NCBI RefSeq assembly: GCF_013294015.1
Contig: NZ_JABSNO010000013.1
Span: 1-64,000, forward strand
Direction of reading: 5' to 3'
Source of the DNA: Frigoriflavimonas asaccharolytica
GTDB taxonomy: Bacteria; Bacteroidota; Bacteroidia; Flavobacteriales; Weeksellaceae
DNA length: 64,000 bases
The notes under the pieces were generated by a model. The model worked only from the letters and a program-made list of their open reading frames with translations. It had not been told where the DNA came from and searched no databases. Shown here piece after piece: positions 32,101 through 41,358 of the stretch (the first letter of the stretch is position 1; every line of letters starts with the position of its first letter). The position numbers were made by a program, and so were the translations under genes.

Positions 32101-33819
32101 TTATTTGGCAATCTTTGTAAAGAAAATTATGGTAGAATTCACCAATTCTTCAAGTTGATCTTCAAGTTTTATGGGAGCAAATCTTTCCATTTCTATTTTT
32201 TGGAAAAGAGTACGATATTCTTCTGCTATTTTAGAGCCTTTCGCATTTTCAAGTATTGTAGCAAAATTGTCGTCAACAGATGTGTTGTAAGCATTTCTGA
32301 AATTTAAATCTATATTTTTAATGGTGGTGAAAATCTCTGCATAATTCTTTTCCCGCAGCATTCTTTTTAAATATCCAAAAGCATTTTGTAATTCAGAATC
32401 ACTGATTCCAATGTTTGTAATTGGTGCAGAAAATGTATTAATTCTTACATTTTTACTCGTTTTCTTTTTCTTATTTTTTTTGAAATTATTTATTAATAAC
32501 AAAAGCCCGATAATAGCGCAAAATAATATGAAATTTAGCAAAGAAGTATACCAATTGATGTGGCTATTTTGTTTTAATTTTAAAGTTTTAGTTTCTAGTA
32601 CTGGATTATCTACAGTTTCTAAAACATTATTGGAATAGGCATTTACGATTTCTAAAGGTGTTCTTTCTGCTAATATTTCCTTCTGGCTTCTCACATCCAA
32701 ATCTATTGATTGAGAACCTAAATCTATATATTTTTTTTCTTCTGGATTGAAGTATGAAAAACTTTCTGTAAGAATAGAAAGTGGACCCGTTTTTTTTGGT
32801 ATGATGATGTAGTCTGCAACTATTTTTCCGTTTACACCTTTTTCATTCGCATGAATGTCTTTTCTTACTCTCGGTTGAAAAACTTCGTAAAGTTCAGAGT
32901 CTTTAATAATTGGAAGTTGAATATTATTAAAATTTCCCTTACCAGAAATGGTTAACCTTACATTGATTGGTTTATTAATTTCTATTTTATCTTCATTATT
33001 TTTAGCAAAATCTATTTTAAAATCACCCACGGCATTTTTGAAATCTTTCGGTGCATTTACCGGTAAATTTTTAACATTTAATTTCACTCCGTTTGAAAGA
33101 ATTTTTTTTGCAATTTTGCTAAAACTAGCCGAAGCAGATTCTACTTTTACACTTCCACTTTCTTCTGGAAAAACTAAAAAGACCGCTAAAATCTGAGAAG
33201 AAAGAGCAGCTTTATTTAAATCGATATCAGATTTTTGTGTTTTGATGGTAGAAAATTCTACATTATCTTGCATCGGTAGTCGCACATTATTTACCTTCCG
33301 AAAGTTGTTGATATTAGAAGAATAGGCCTTTAACACTGCTACAGTTGGTTGATTTTGATAAACCTCTTTATCTGCAATTTCTAAATTCAAATAAAGGTCA
33401 TTCTTTATTTTTGTAGGAGTATTTATAGTTGCCACTTTATCTGCCTCTTCCACCATTATATCAAATGGCTCGGTTTTATATATTTTACCGTTTACAGTTA
33501 TCAAAGCAGATCCAATCTTTACTTTACCAGAAATTTTCGGAGACAAAACCTGTTGAAAAATTATTTGATTTACAGCTAAATTTTCTAAAATAAGCGTATT
33601 TTTTTCAGAGCCACTACCCAATCTTTCAAATTTGGAAAAATCTGGTAATTTTATGCTAGATTGATCTCCAAAATGTTCACTATTAACTTCTAAAATAAAG
33701 GTAAGCAGAAATTTCTGATTTACTTTGTAAACTTTATCTTCTATTAATGGTACAAAAGTTATTTGACCGTAGCAAAATACTGTCGCAAGTAGGAAAAATA
33801 TGTATTGTATTTTGTTCAT
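32101..33819 (-). CDS. batD: BatD-family aerotolerance protein
   Basis: The protein has 572 residues from the ATG whose A overlaps the batC stop (TAATG); a TTG two codons upstream is less likely. It has a signal peptide (about 1-20), a long periplasmic region of Ig-like beta domains (for example ISGKVKIGSALITVNGK and ISGKGNFNNIQLP), one membrane helix at about 430-450 followed by a Lys-rich stretch, and a helical cytoplasmic tail. BatD belongs to the Bacteroides aerotolerance complex; its molecular role is not settled. Confidence 0.9.
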   Translation of the reverse strand: MNKIQYIFFLLATVFCYGQITFVPLIEDKVYKVNQKFLLTFILEVNSEHFGDQSSIKLPDFSKFERLGSGSEKNTLILENLAVNQIIFQQVLSPKISGKVKIGSALITVNGKIYKTEPFDIMVEEADKVATINTPTKIKNDLYLNLEIADKEVYQNQPTVAVLKAYSSNINNFRKVNNVRLPMQDNVEFSTIKTQKSDIDLNKAALSSQILAVFLVFPEESGSVKVESASASFSKIAKKILSNGVKLNVKNLPVNAPKDFKNAVGDFKIDFAKNNEDKIEINKPINVRLTISGKGNFNNIQLPIIKDSELYEVFQPRVRKDIHANEKGVNGKIVADYIIIPKKTGPLSILTESFSYFNPEEKKYIDLGSQSIDLDVRSQKEILAERTPLEIVNAYSNNVLETVDNPVLETKTLKLKQNSHINWYTSLLNFILFCAIIGLLLLINNFKKNKKKKTSKNVRINTFSAPITNIGISDSELQNAFGYLKRMLREKNYAEIFTTIKNIDLNFRNAYNTSVDDNFATILENAKGSKIAEEYRTLFQKIEMERFAPIKLEDQLEELVNSTIIFFTKIAK

Positions 33820-34562
33820 TACCAATCCTTTTCATTGCTTTCTGGCATAGAATAGGCGTTTTTGTTTAAAATTTTTCTAGCAGTTTCTTGTTCTTTGTTT
33901 TTAGACCTGTTTAGTATTGCATTTTGCAAATCTTTGGGCAATTTTCCACGCTGGTCTTCTTTATTTTTATCGCCTTTTGGATCTTCACCATTTTCGTCTT
34001 TATCTTCACCATTTGGTTGCGAAGATTTTTTTTCATCTCCTTCCTTACCTTTATCACCTTTGTTTTTGTCGTCTTTGCTATCGCCTTCTTTTTCTTTGTC
34101 TTGTTGATCTTGGTTTTTTTGCTCCTGTTTCTTTTGCTCTAATTTTGCAATTTCATAGTTTTTTCTAGTAGCCTCGCTGTAAGGATTATTTTTTAAAGAT
34201 TGCTTGTAGAATTCTGCAGCTTTTTCAGGATTTTTTTGTTGAATGTATGCATTACCAAGATTGTGCAATGCAGCAGATTTATCTTGAGAATTTGATGCAA
34301 GTTTCTCTGCTTTTTCAAATTCTGCTTGTGCTTCCTTGTACTTTTCGGTTTTGTAGAGTGAATTTCCTAGATTGTAGTGCGCTGTGAAATCTTTAGAATT
34401 TTTTTGAACTGCATCTGCATATTTGGAAGTTGCAGCGTCGTATTTTTTGTTATCAAAATCTTTATTTCCTTCGTATATCAAAGCATCATAACTTTTTTGT
34501 GCAAAAAAACTTCCTGCACAAAATAGCATCATGAATAAGGAGAATATAGATTTACAATTCAT
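33819..34562 (-). CDS. batC: BatC-type TPR protein
   Basis: The protein has 247 residues. A signal peptide (about 1-21, ending FFAQ) is followed by three tetratricopeptide repeats at about 25-140 (AHYNLGNSLYKTEKYKEAQ; ALHNLGNAYIQQKNPEKA). A low-complexity Lys/Glu/Asp/Gly/Gln tail covers about 145-205, and a short C-terminal block follows. It is the scaffold-type component of the Bat system. The 229-bp gap from batB, with its own -7 box, suggests a separate promoter. Confidence 0.88.
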   Translation of the reverse strand: MNCKSIFSLFMMLFCAGSFFAQKSYDALIYEGNKDFDNKKYDAATSKYADAVQKNSKDFTAHYNLGNSLYKTEKYKEAQAEFEKAEKLASNSQDKSAALHNLGNAYIQQKNPEKAAEFYKQSLKNNPYSEATRKNYEIAKLEQKKQEQKNQDQQDKEKEGDSKDDKNKGDKGKEGDEKKSSQPNGEDKDENGEDPKGDKNKEDQRGKLPKDLQNAILNRSKNKEQETARKILNKNAYSMPESNEKDW

Positions 34563-34567
34563 CTATG

Positions 34568-34575
34568 CAAAATTA
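34568..34575 (-). promoter_or_regulatory. -7 box TAATTTTG directly before batC
   Basis: On the minus strand an exact consensus ends 6 nt before the batC ATG at 34562, which would give a leaderless or nearly leaderless message. No TTTG -33 box is seen. Confidence 0.35.
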
Positions 34576-34791
34576 TCTCTTAATATGTTAATAATAAAGA
34601 TGGTAAGTGTTAAATTTGGGTTAAAGTATGAGTAAATAATGCAGAAATACTGCAATTCCATCAATTAATTAATCATGTTGTGACTATTTTCCAAAAAATA
34701 TAAGCTTTACATTTATCTGAAATTGATGAAATCTTATAAAATAACAAAAGATTTTTTCTGTTAAATTCTCTATTTTTTTGACGAATTTTAA

Positions 34792-35799
34792 TTAAATATT
34801 AAAATCTTTTTTAGGATTGAAAAGTAAAATAACAAAGAAAATAAATAGAGAAATTGCTAAGAAATACTGATAATAATGAACGGCGTTCTGAGATTTTACC
34901 CAAGTACCAGAAGACGTATTCTTTTTATTTAAATTTTCTATTATTTGATTGGTAGATTCCTCTAAATTATTTCCATCGATATACTCTCCACCTGTATTTT
35001 TTGCAAGATTTTCTAGTGCTTCAGTTTGTCTTTTAGAAATAACGGTTTCTCCATTAAAATCTGTTTTGTAGCCCATTAATTGGCCGTAAGTATATTCTGG
35101 TATTGGTGCGCCTTCTACAGTTCCTATTCCTACAGAAATGATATTGATTCCTTCATTTTCGGCAAGTTTTGCAGCTTCAGATTCGCTTCCTTCATTATCT
35201 TCTCCATCGCTTAAAAGAATTATTTTTCGCGAACCTTTTGGTACATTTTTAAATTTTTCTACACTCTTATTTATTGCTTTCAAAAAATCTGTACCTTGTA
35301 CTTTCATCATTTGAGTAGATATTCCACTTATATAAGTTTCTGCTGCTGCATAATCTGTAGTTAATGGCATCAAAGATGTGGATTCTCCAGCGAAAATAAT
35401 CAGACCAACTTTATCATCTTTCATTTTAGACATGGTGTTCAGCATGATGTTTTTTGCTTGTACAAGTCTGTTTGCAGGTATATCTTCAGCATTCATAGAA
35501 TTAGAAACATCTAGCAAAAATATCACATTACTCATCTTTTGTTGGGTTTTCACTTCTTCCGTACCATTTAATAAATCTGCGATGGAAATTATTAAAAATA
35601 GAACCGCAAATAAATATAAAATCGGTATAATTTTAGAAGATTTTCCCGTACTAGAAAACAATTTTTCTTGAAATTTTGTTTCTGCAAAAAGAGATTTTTT
35701 ATGTTTTTTCCATTTTATAAATCGAAACATTGCCAAAGCAAACAGCGGCAAAAGCAACAGCAAAATTAGATACAAAGGTTCATCAAAATACCAATTCAT
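34792..35799 (-). CDS. batB: BatB-type von Willebrand factor A protein
   Basis: The protein has 335 residues: membrane helices at about 8-25 and 57-75, a VWA domain with the MIDAS motif DVSNS and LSDGEDNEG, and a C-terminal helix at about 308-328 before a short tail. VWA domains bind metal and partner proteins. The start overlaps the batA stop by one base (TAATG), showing translational coupling. Confidence 0.9.
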   Translation of the reverse strand: MNWYFDEPLYLILLLLLPLFALAMFRFIKWKKHKKSLFAETKFQEKLFSSTGKSSKIIPILYLFAVLFLIISIADLLNGTEEVKTQQKMSNVIFLLDVSNSMNAEDIPANRLVQAKNIMLNTMSKMKDDKVGLIIFAGESTSLMPLTTDYAAAETYISGISTQMMKVQGTDFLKAINKSVEKFKNVPKGSRKIILLSDGEDNEGSESEAAKLAENEGINIISVGIGTVEGAPIPEYTYGQLMGYKTDFNGETVISKRQTEALENLAKNTGGEYIDGNNLEESTNQIIENLNKKNTSSGTWVKSQNAVHYYQYFLAISLFIFFVILLFNPKKDFNI

Positions 35800-36818
35800 T
35801 AATTCAAAATTTTAAATAAAACCCATCTCAATAGCGCATCTAAAAACAAAACGAAAAGTGCGATCCATAAAAATATTTTAAAATATTCTTGATAATCATA
35901 CAATTTATTAGATTTCACGTCAGATTTTTCTAGTAAATTTATTTCATCATATACATTGGCCAAACTAGAATTAGAAGTTGCCCGAAAATAGCTACCACCC
36001 GTTATTTTTGCAATATCTTTCAATCCTGGTTCATCTAGCATCACCTCCGTTTCAGTAAACACTAAATCTCCAAAAATATCCGTTCTTGTAGGCATCAAAG
36101 CATAACCATTAGATCCTATTCCAATTGTGTACACTTTTATATCGTTTTCTTTTGCCAATTGTGCAGCAACCAAAGGATCCATTGCGTTTGGAATGGTATT
36201 TACACCATCCGTCATCAAAATGATGATTTTACTTTTTGCTTTGCTATTTTTAAGATGATTTACAGCTACTGTCAATCCTTCGCCAATCGCAGTTCCTTGT
36301 TCCATTTCTAGCGGATTCAAATTTTCCAACTCTTCCAAAACTACTTGATGGTCGGATGTTACAGGAACTTTCGTGAAGGCTTCACCAGAATAAGCAACAA
36401 CTCCTATCCTATCATTAACTCTTTTTTCTACAAATTTTTGTGCAATTCCTTTTAATGCTGTCAATCTATCTGGTTCAAGATCTTGCGAGAGCATACTTAA
36501 TGAAACATCAACGGTCAAAATGATATCCAAACCTTTGGTATCGTCTTTATTTATGGAAGTGCTGTATGTTCTTGGTCTAGCTAAAGCTATAATTAAGCAA
36601 GAAAGTAATATGTACTTTGATATTTTTAATAAAGAAATAATGAAAACAATTGCTGTGTTTTCCTGCATATTTTGAGTTGTGGGAACAAGGATTCCACGTT
36701 TTATTTTTTTTCCAGCGTCTTTTAAGATAAGTGGAATGAATAAAAGCAGCAAAAGTAAAAACCAAGGCTGTTGAAATTCTGCGTTAAATATGGAGAGCAT
36801 CATCATATCATACGCCAT
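35799..36818 (-). CDS. batA: BatA-type von Willebrand factor A protein
   Basis: The protein has 339 residues; membrane segments flank a VWA domain with MIDAS residues in TVDVSLSM and LMTDGVNTIPN. The N-terminus includes the family hallmark FQQPWFLLLLL. The start may be 36818 or one of the internal Met codons 4-6 residues later; the first overlaps the preceding gene by 11 bp. It is part of the Bat aerotolerance cluster. Confidence 0.88.
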   Translation of the reverse strand: MAYDMMMLSIFNAEFQQPWFLLLLLLFIPLILKDAGKKIKRGILVPTTQNMQENTAIVFIISLLKISKYILLSCLIIALARPRTYSTSINKDDTKGLDIILTVDVSLSMLSQDLEPDRLTALKGIAQKFVEKRVNDRIGVVAYSGEAFTKVPVTSDHQVVLEELENLNPLEMEQGTAIGEGLTVAVNHLKNSKAKSKIIILMTDGVNTIPNAMDPLVAAQLAKENDIKVYTIGIGSNGYALMPTRTDIFGDLVFTETEVMLDEPGLKDIAKITGGSYFRATSNSSLANVYDEINLLEKSDVKSNKLYDYQEYFKIFLWIALFVLFLDALLRWVLFKILN

Positions 36819-37722
36819 TTCTTAAAGTGTCTAATTCCAAATCTTTGGTAGAATTTTGCACAAATAGTTTCACGATTTCAAAATCTTGCTGCATCACTGC
36901 TTGATCTGGGAAAGTTTTTGCAAATTTTACCAAATCTCCTCTTAAAAAAATATCTTCCAATGCTTTTTCATTTTCTGGAGAAATGCTGTTCGTTTTCTTC
37001 ATTAAATTTATCAAATCGTCTGTAAGCAAAACGTTTGCGGGAATATGGTATTGAGTCGCAATGAAATTTCTTGTAATATCTATAAATTCTACATAGAAAG
37101 AGCGAAATTCATTATTTTCGATATATTTTTTCTTCTGCAAAGCGTTTAATTCCTTCAAAGTTAAATTGGTGGTAATTTTTGGAGAAGATTTTTGTTTTTT
37201 TGCATATTTAATAATGAAAATGATTGCAAATATGCTTGCAATTATAGCTAAACCAGCCAAAACGTACCATTTGTACATTTCCCAATAATCTGTGAATTGA
37301 AGATCTACTTTCTTATTATTCATGATATCAGAAATCTGATCATCTTTCTTCGCCGTATTAATTACTTCTATTTCATACGGAATAGTGTTATAAATTTCTC
37401 CACCAACTTTTACATTCACTGCAGGAATAGTATATTTCCCTTCTTCAAAAACGGCAAAAGTTATCGTCCTTTCATAAAATTCTGAAGTTGTAGAAATACT
37501 ATCTTTAATTTCTTCAAAATGAAAAGGCAGCAATTCATTTTTTGGTGCAATTTGTACAGCTTTTCCGTTTAAATTTGAAATATTAATGGTGAAAGTTCCT
37601 ACCTCACCAAGAGCTAGTGTGTTTTTATCTAATCTAGAACCTAAGGTCTGACTAGAAAATAACTGAAAAAAAAGTATAAAACTTACAATCGTAAATTTTG
37701 TAATGTTTGTATTTCTAAACAT
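36808..37722 (-). CDS. BatD-like membrane protein between DUF58 and batA
   Basis: The protein has 304 residues: a signal peptide (about 1-25), a periplasmic beta domain at about 28-130 resembling one BatD Ig-like unit (GEVGTFTINISNLNGK), a membrane helix at about 154-174, and a cytoplasmic helical domain (about 190-300). A gene of this type often occupies this position in flavobacterial Bat clusters. Its biochemical role is unknown. Confidence 0.75.
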   Translation of the reverse strand: MFRNTNITKFTIVSFILFFQLFSSQTLGSRLDKNTLALGEVGTFTINISNLNGKAVQIAPKNELLPFHFEEIKDSISTTSEFYERTITFAVFEEGKYTIPAVNVKVGGEIYNTIPYEIEVINTAKKDDQISDIMNNKKVDLQFTDYWEMYKWYVLAGLAIIASIFAIIFIIKYAKKQKSSPKITTNLTLKELNALQKKKYIENNEFRSFYVEFIDITRNFIATQYHIPANVLLTDDLINLMKKTNSISPENEKALEDIFLRGDLVKFAKTFPDQAVMQQDFEIVKLFVQNSTKDLELDTLRNGV

Positions 37723-37728
37723 TGAAAG

Positions 37729-38592
37729 TTATTTTTTTTGAAAATATTGATAAAGAAATTTAGAGTAATCTTCTCCAGTATTTATATTTAAGAAATTTGA
37801 AGCAGAATTTTCAAAATCTTCTTTTATTTTTTTTAATTTTTGTTTTTGAGCTTCCGCAAATTGATAGCGCCATCTTTTGCTACTGGTGTTTGCCCAGACT
37901 TGTCGGCCAGTTTCTACATCTTGAAATAAGGTATATCCGATGTCAGGAATTTCATTATCCTTATCATCATAAATCCTTAAGCCTAAAAATTGATGTTTTT
38001 TTGAGGCGATTCTCAAAATTTTCAAACTATAATCATCTTCAAAATCTGAAAACATAAAAAGCAAAGATTTCTTTTTAAATACACTCAACATATATTCTAG
38101 TGCTACATCTATATTACTTTTAGCTGGAATATAATCTGCAGAAAGAATTGTACTAATAATGGATAATATGTGTTTTCTTCCTTTTTTTGGTGGTATTACT
38201 TTGTATACTTTGTCAGCAAAAAGAATCACGCCAACTTTATCATTATTTCCAGCAGCAGAAAATCCTAAGGTAGCTGCAATTTCCGCCACAAATTCTCTTT
38301 TCAGCTGCGTTTTTGTACCGTAATCCATTGATGCAGATATGTCTACAAGCAACATCATCGTCAATTCCCGCTCCTCCTCCATCACTTTCACGAAAGGTTC
38401 TTGAAATCTTGCGGTTTTATTCCAATCAATCCTACGAATTTCATCGCCAAATTGATAAGGACGGACTTCCGAAAAAGTCATTCCTTGTCCTTTAAATGCA
38501 CTATGATATGAACCCATCAAAGAAGCTTCCGTTTTCCTTCTGGTACGGATTTCTATCTGCTTTACTTTTTTGATGATGTCTTTTATTTCCAT
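37729..38592 (-). CDS. DUF58 domain protein
   Basis: The protein has 287 residues from the ATG at 38592. The opening MEIKDIIKKVKQIEIRTRR is the family start, and the 17 codons upstream in the open frame look noncoding. The DUF58 signature FSEVRPYQFGDEIRRIDWN precedes a VWA-like fold with DISASMDYG. DUF58 proteins usually neighbour MoxR ATPases and are thought to help assemble or activate complexes. The gene lies between moxR and the BatD-like gene. Confidence 0.9.
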   Translation of the reverse strand: MEIKDIIKKVKQIEIRTRRKTEASLMGSYHSAFKGQGMTFSEVRPYQFGDEIRRIDWNKTARFQEPFVKVMEEERELTMMLLVDISASMDYGTKTQLKREFVAEIAATLGFSAAGNNDKVGVILFADKVYKVIPPKKGRKHILSIISTILSADYIPAKSNIDVALEYMLSVFKKKSLLFMFSDFEDDYSLKILRIASKKHQFLGLRIYDDKDNEIPDIGYTLFQDVETGRQVWANTSSKRWRYQFAEAQKQKLKKIKEDFENSASNFLNINTGEDYSKFLYQYFQKK

Positions 38593-38670
38593 ATTTGAAA
38601 AATAGTTGATGATTGCTACATGATAATTGAATTTTAAAATCATTCATCAATAATCTTTTATCACTAATTC

Positions 38671-39675
38671 TTAAGGTGCTTGTACTCTACTCAAAATTTT
38701 ATCAACTATAAATTCTGAGGTAATTTCTTCGGCTTCGGCTTCAAAACTCAATCCTATTCTATGTCTTAAAATATCTTTTGCCACAGCTTTCACGTCTTCT
38801 GGTATTACAAATGCTCTATTTTTCAAGAAAGCATGAGCTCTGGATGCGATAGCTAAATTTATAGAAGCTCTCGGAGAAGCTCCAAAACTGATATAAGATT
38901 TTAAATCTGAAAGTTGATAATCCTGTGGAAATCTTGTCGCGAAAACGATATCTAAAATATATTTTTCAATCTTTTCATCCAAATAAATTTGATTGATCAA
39001 TTGCTTTGCATTCGTAATTGTATCTAAAGAAATTACAGGGTTAATCTTCGGTTGATGCGAAGTAGAAACCATCCTCATTACTTTCCTTTCATCTTCAAAT
39101 TCTGGATAATCTATTTTACATTTCAACATAAAGCGATCGCTTTGTGCTTCTGGTAATAAATATGTACCTTCTTGATCAATAGGATTTTGAGTTGCCAAAA
39201 CTAAAAATGGGTTCGGCAATTTCATGGTTTCATCTCCAATTGTGACTTGTTTTTCTTGCATAGCTTCCAAAAGTGCAGATTGTACTTTGGATGGAGCACG
39301 ATTGATCTCATCTGCCAATACAAAATTTGCGAATATTGGTCCGCGTTTTATAGAAAAATCATTGTCTTTTATATTGAAAATTTGTGTTCCTACAACATCT
39401 GCCGGAAGCAAATCTGGCGTAAATTGTATTCTAGAGAAATGCCCATCAACAGCTTCTGCTAGAGATTTTATGGCTAAAGTTTTCGCCAATCCAGGTACAC
39501 CTTCTAAAAGTACATGACCATTACCAAGAAGTCCTATCAACAAGCGATCTATCATATATTCTTGACCGATAATTGCTTTGTTGATCTCTGTTTTTAATAA
39601 AGTAAAATAATAGTTTTGCTCTTTTATTTTCTCTGTTAATTGGCGAATATCTTCTGATTGATGTAATTCTGACAT
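38671..39675 (-). CDS. MoxR-family AAA+ ATPase
   Basis: The protein has 334 residues. Walker A GVPGLAKT lies at 59-66 and Walker B VLADEINRAP at 119-128 (Asp122, Glu123); LATQNPIDQEGTY is sensor 1. MoxR ATPases act as chaperones that mature protein complexes, often through VWA partners. It is the first gene of the cluster that continues with DUF58 and Bat genes, and it probably energises the same system. Confidence 0.93.
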   Translation of the reverse strand: MSELHQSEDIRQLTEKIKEQNYYFTLLKTEINKAIIGQEYMIDRLLIGLLGNGHVLLEGVPGLAKTLAIKSLAEAVDGHFSRIQFTPDLLPADVVGTQIFNIKDNDFSIKRGPIFANFVLADEINRAPSKVQSALLEAMQEKQVTIGDETMKLPNPFLVLATQNPIDQEGTYLLPEAQSDRFMLKCKIDYPEFEDERKVMRMVSTSHQPKINPVISLDTITNAKQLINQIYLDEKIEKYILDIVFATRFPQDYQLSDLKSYISFGASPRASINLAIASRAHAFLKNRAFVIPEDVKAVAKDILRHRIGLSFEAEAEEITSEFIVDKILSRVQAP

Positions 39676-39992
39676 TGTTTACTTTAATTATTGCGTAAAT
39701 TTCTAATAATTTCAAGCAAATATCAACACAACAAGTAATAAATTTGAGTTAAAGTTTGTTAAAAGCATTTATAAATATTAAAGTAAAAATTTAATTATTA
39801 ATAAGGAATACTGCTATAATCTATAATGTTATACCGTAAAGTTTTGTCTATCAATACTTTAATTATAAATTGCAATGTATTAATATAAAAAAAATGTGTT
39901 GCATTATTTTATAGACACTTATGATTGTCACTCCTCTACTTTTGTAATTTTCACTTAATTACGCTATTTTTGACGCATAATATTTTGAAAAT
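39676..39992. other. Divergent intergenic region
   Basis: The 317-bp AT-rich gap separates the MoxR operon from the DinB gene. The only clear signal is the promoter at 39941-39972. No small ORF, hairpin or repeat of note is visible. Confidence 0.5.
39941..39972 (+). promoter_or_regulatory. Promoter TTTG-N20-TATTTTTG
   Basis: Both boxes are exact (39941-39944 and 39965-39972), 20 nt before the DinB start, giving a short leader. Confidence 0.7.
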
Positions 39993-40463
39993 ATGAACTA
40001 TCATTTTCAAGTGCATCTGCAAATTAGAAAGAATTTATTAGATATTCTTCAAAAAAATTCTGTGGAAGATTTGCTTATCATTCCGGACGGTTATAACAAT
40101 AATATCTATTGGAATATTGCGCATACTGTTGCAACTGAGCAGCTTTTGCACTATTATTTAAGTGGAAATCCTTTCAGAATAGACAAATATTGGGTAGAAA
40201 ATTATAAAAAAGGTACTTTACCAACATCAGAAGTTTCTGCAACAGAAGTTGAAGATTTAGGATTTCTTTTAACGGAAACTTCAAAAATTTTGATGAAAGA
40301 TTATGATGCAGATTTCTTTTCAGATTACACACCTTACACCACAAGTTTTGGAATGGATTTGAAAAATATACAAGATGCAATTATATTTAATAATATTCAC
40401 GAATCCTTGCATTTAGGATATGCAATGGCACAAAAGCGCGCTATAATTGGCGAGCAATTTTAG
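39993..40463 (+). CDS. DinB-family metalloprotein
   Basis: This 156-residue protein is predicted to be a four-helix bundle. The DinB/YfiT metal triad appears as His44 (NIAHTVATEQ), His136 and His140 (NNIHESLHLGYAM). Family members include thiol-dependent S-transferases, some using bacillithiol, and many uncharacterised stress proteins. A bacillithiol link is possible given the Bdr-like gene at 46581, but is only inference. Confidence 0.85.
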   Translation: MNYHFQVHLQIRKNLLDILQKNSVEDLLIIPDGYNNNIYWNIAHTVATEQLLHYYLSGNPFRIDKYWVENYKKGTLPTSEVSATEVEDLGFLLTETSKILMKDYDADFFSDYTPYTTSFGMDLKNIQDAIIFNNIHESLHLGYAMAQKRAIIGEQF

Positions 40464-40550
40464 AAATAAAATGAAATCTATATAATTAAAAAGAAATCCT
40501 ATGAAGATTTTTCCGATTATATATGATTTTATAAACAATAAAAATTACAA

Positions 40551-41306
40551 ATGAAAGACGACTTTATATTTGGGTTAAGACCTGTGATGGAAGCTTTAGA
40601 AGCTGGAAAAACTATTGATAAAATATTTTTGCAAAATGGATTGCAAGGGCAAAATTTTGCAGAATTGAAATCTGCATTATCAAAAAATAAAATCCGCGCA
40701 AACTATGTTCCCATTGAAAAATTGAACAGATTTACGAGAAAAAACCATCAAGGTGTGGTTGCTTTTATTTCCGATGTTCCTTTTCATTCTATAGAATCTA
40801 TTGTGCCAGAATTATTTGAGGCAGGAAAAAATCCATTTATTTTAATTTTAGATAGATTAACGGATGTTAGAAACTTTGGTGCTATTTGTAGAACTGCGGA
40901 ATGTGTAGGTATAGATGCGATTGTATTACCAGAAAAAGGAAATTCACCCATAAATTCTGATGCTATAAAAACCTCTGCCGGAGCAATTTATAACCTAAAA
41001 ATTTGCAAAGAAAAAAATCTTGCAAATACGGTTGACTTTCTACAGAAATCTGGAATTAAAGTTTTTGCAGCTACAGAAAAAGCCCAAAAGCTAGCTTTTG
41101 AAGTAAGTATGAAAGAGCCTTGCGCAATAGTGATGGGAAATGAAGAAACGGGAATTTCTAAGGAAGTTTTGCATAGAGCGGAAGAAAAAATAAAACTGCC
41201 AATAGTTGGCAAAACGCAAAGTTTGAATGTTTCTGTTGCCTGTGGAGCATTGCTTTATGAAGCTACCAGACAAAGATGGGAAGCTACATTAGCTGAAAAT
41301 ATTTAA
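40551..41306 (+). CDS. rlmB: TrmH-family 23S rRNA (guanosine-2'-O) methyltransferase
   Basis: The protein has 251 residues. An N-terminal substrate-binding domain (FIFGLRPVMEALEAGK) precedes a SPOUT domain with the motifs LDRLTDVRNFGAICRTAE, VMGNEETGIS and LPIVGKTQSLNVSVACGALLYE, which form the knotted SAM site. RlmB methylates G2251 in 23S rRNA; a close tRNA/rRNA methylase cannot be ruled out by eye. Confidence 0.9.
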   Translation: MKDDFIFGLRPVMEALEAGKTIDKIFLQNGLQGQNFAELKSALSKNKIRANYVPIEKLNRFTRKNHQGVVAFISDVPFHSIESIVPELFEAGKNPFILILDRLTDVRNFGAICRTAECVGIDAIVLPEKGNSPINSDAIKTSAGAIYNLKICKEKNLANTVDFLQKSGIKVFAATEKAQKLAFEVSMKEPCAIVMGNEETGISKEVLHRAEEKIKLPIVGKTQSLNVSVACGALLYEATRQRWEATLAENI

Positions 41307-41358
41307 AATTGAAACAATTATTAGTTTTTAATTACCAGTTGTATTATAAAAAAATTAG

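Noticed and set aside
33862-34168. Plus-strand ORFs opposite batC, Phe/Leu/Ser-rich
   Set aside because: They mirror the low-complexity Lys/Glu tail of batC; the composition is an artefact of the antisense strand.
38593-38643. Extended N-terminus of the DUF58 protein
   Set aside because: The extra 17 residues are not like the family, whose typical start MEIKDIIKKV is at 38592.
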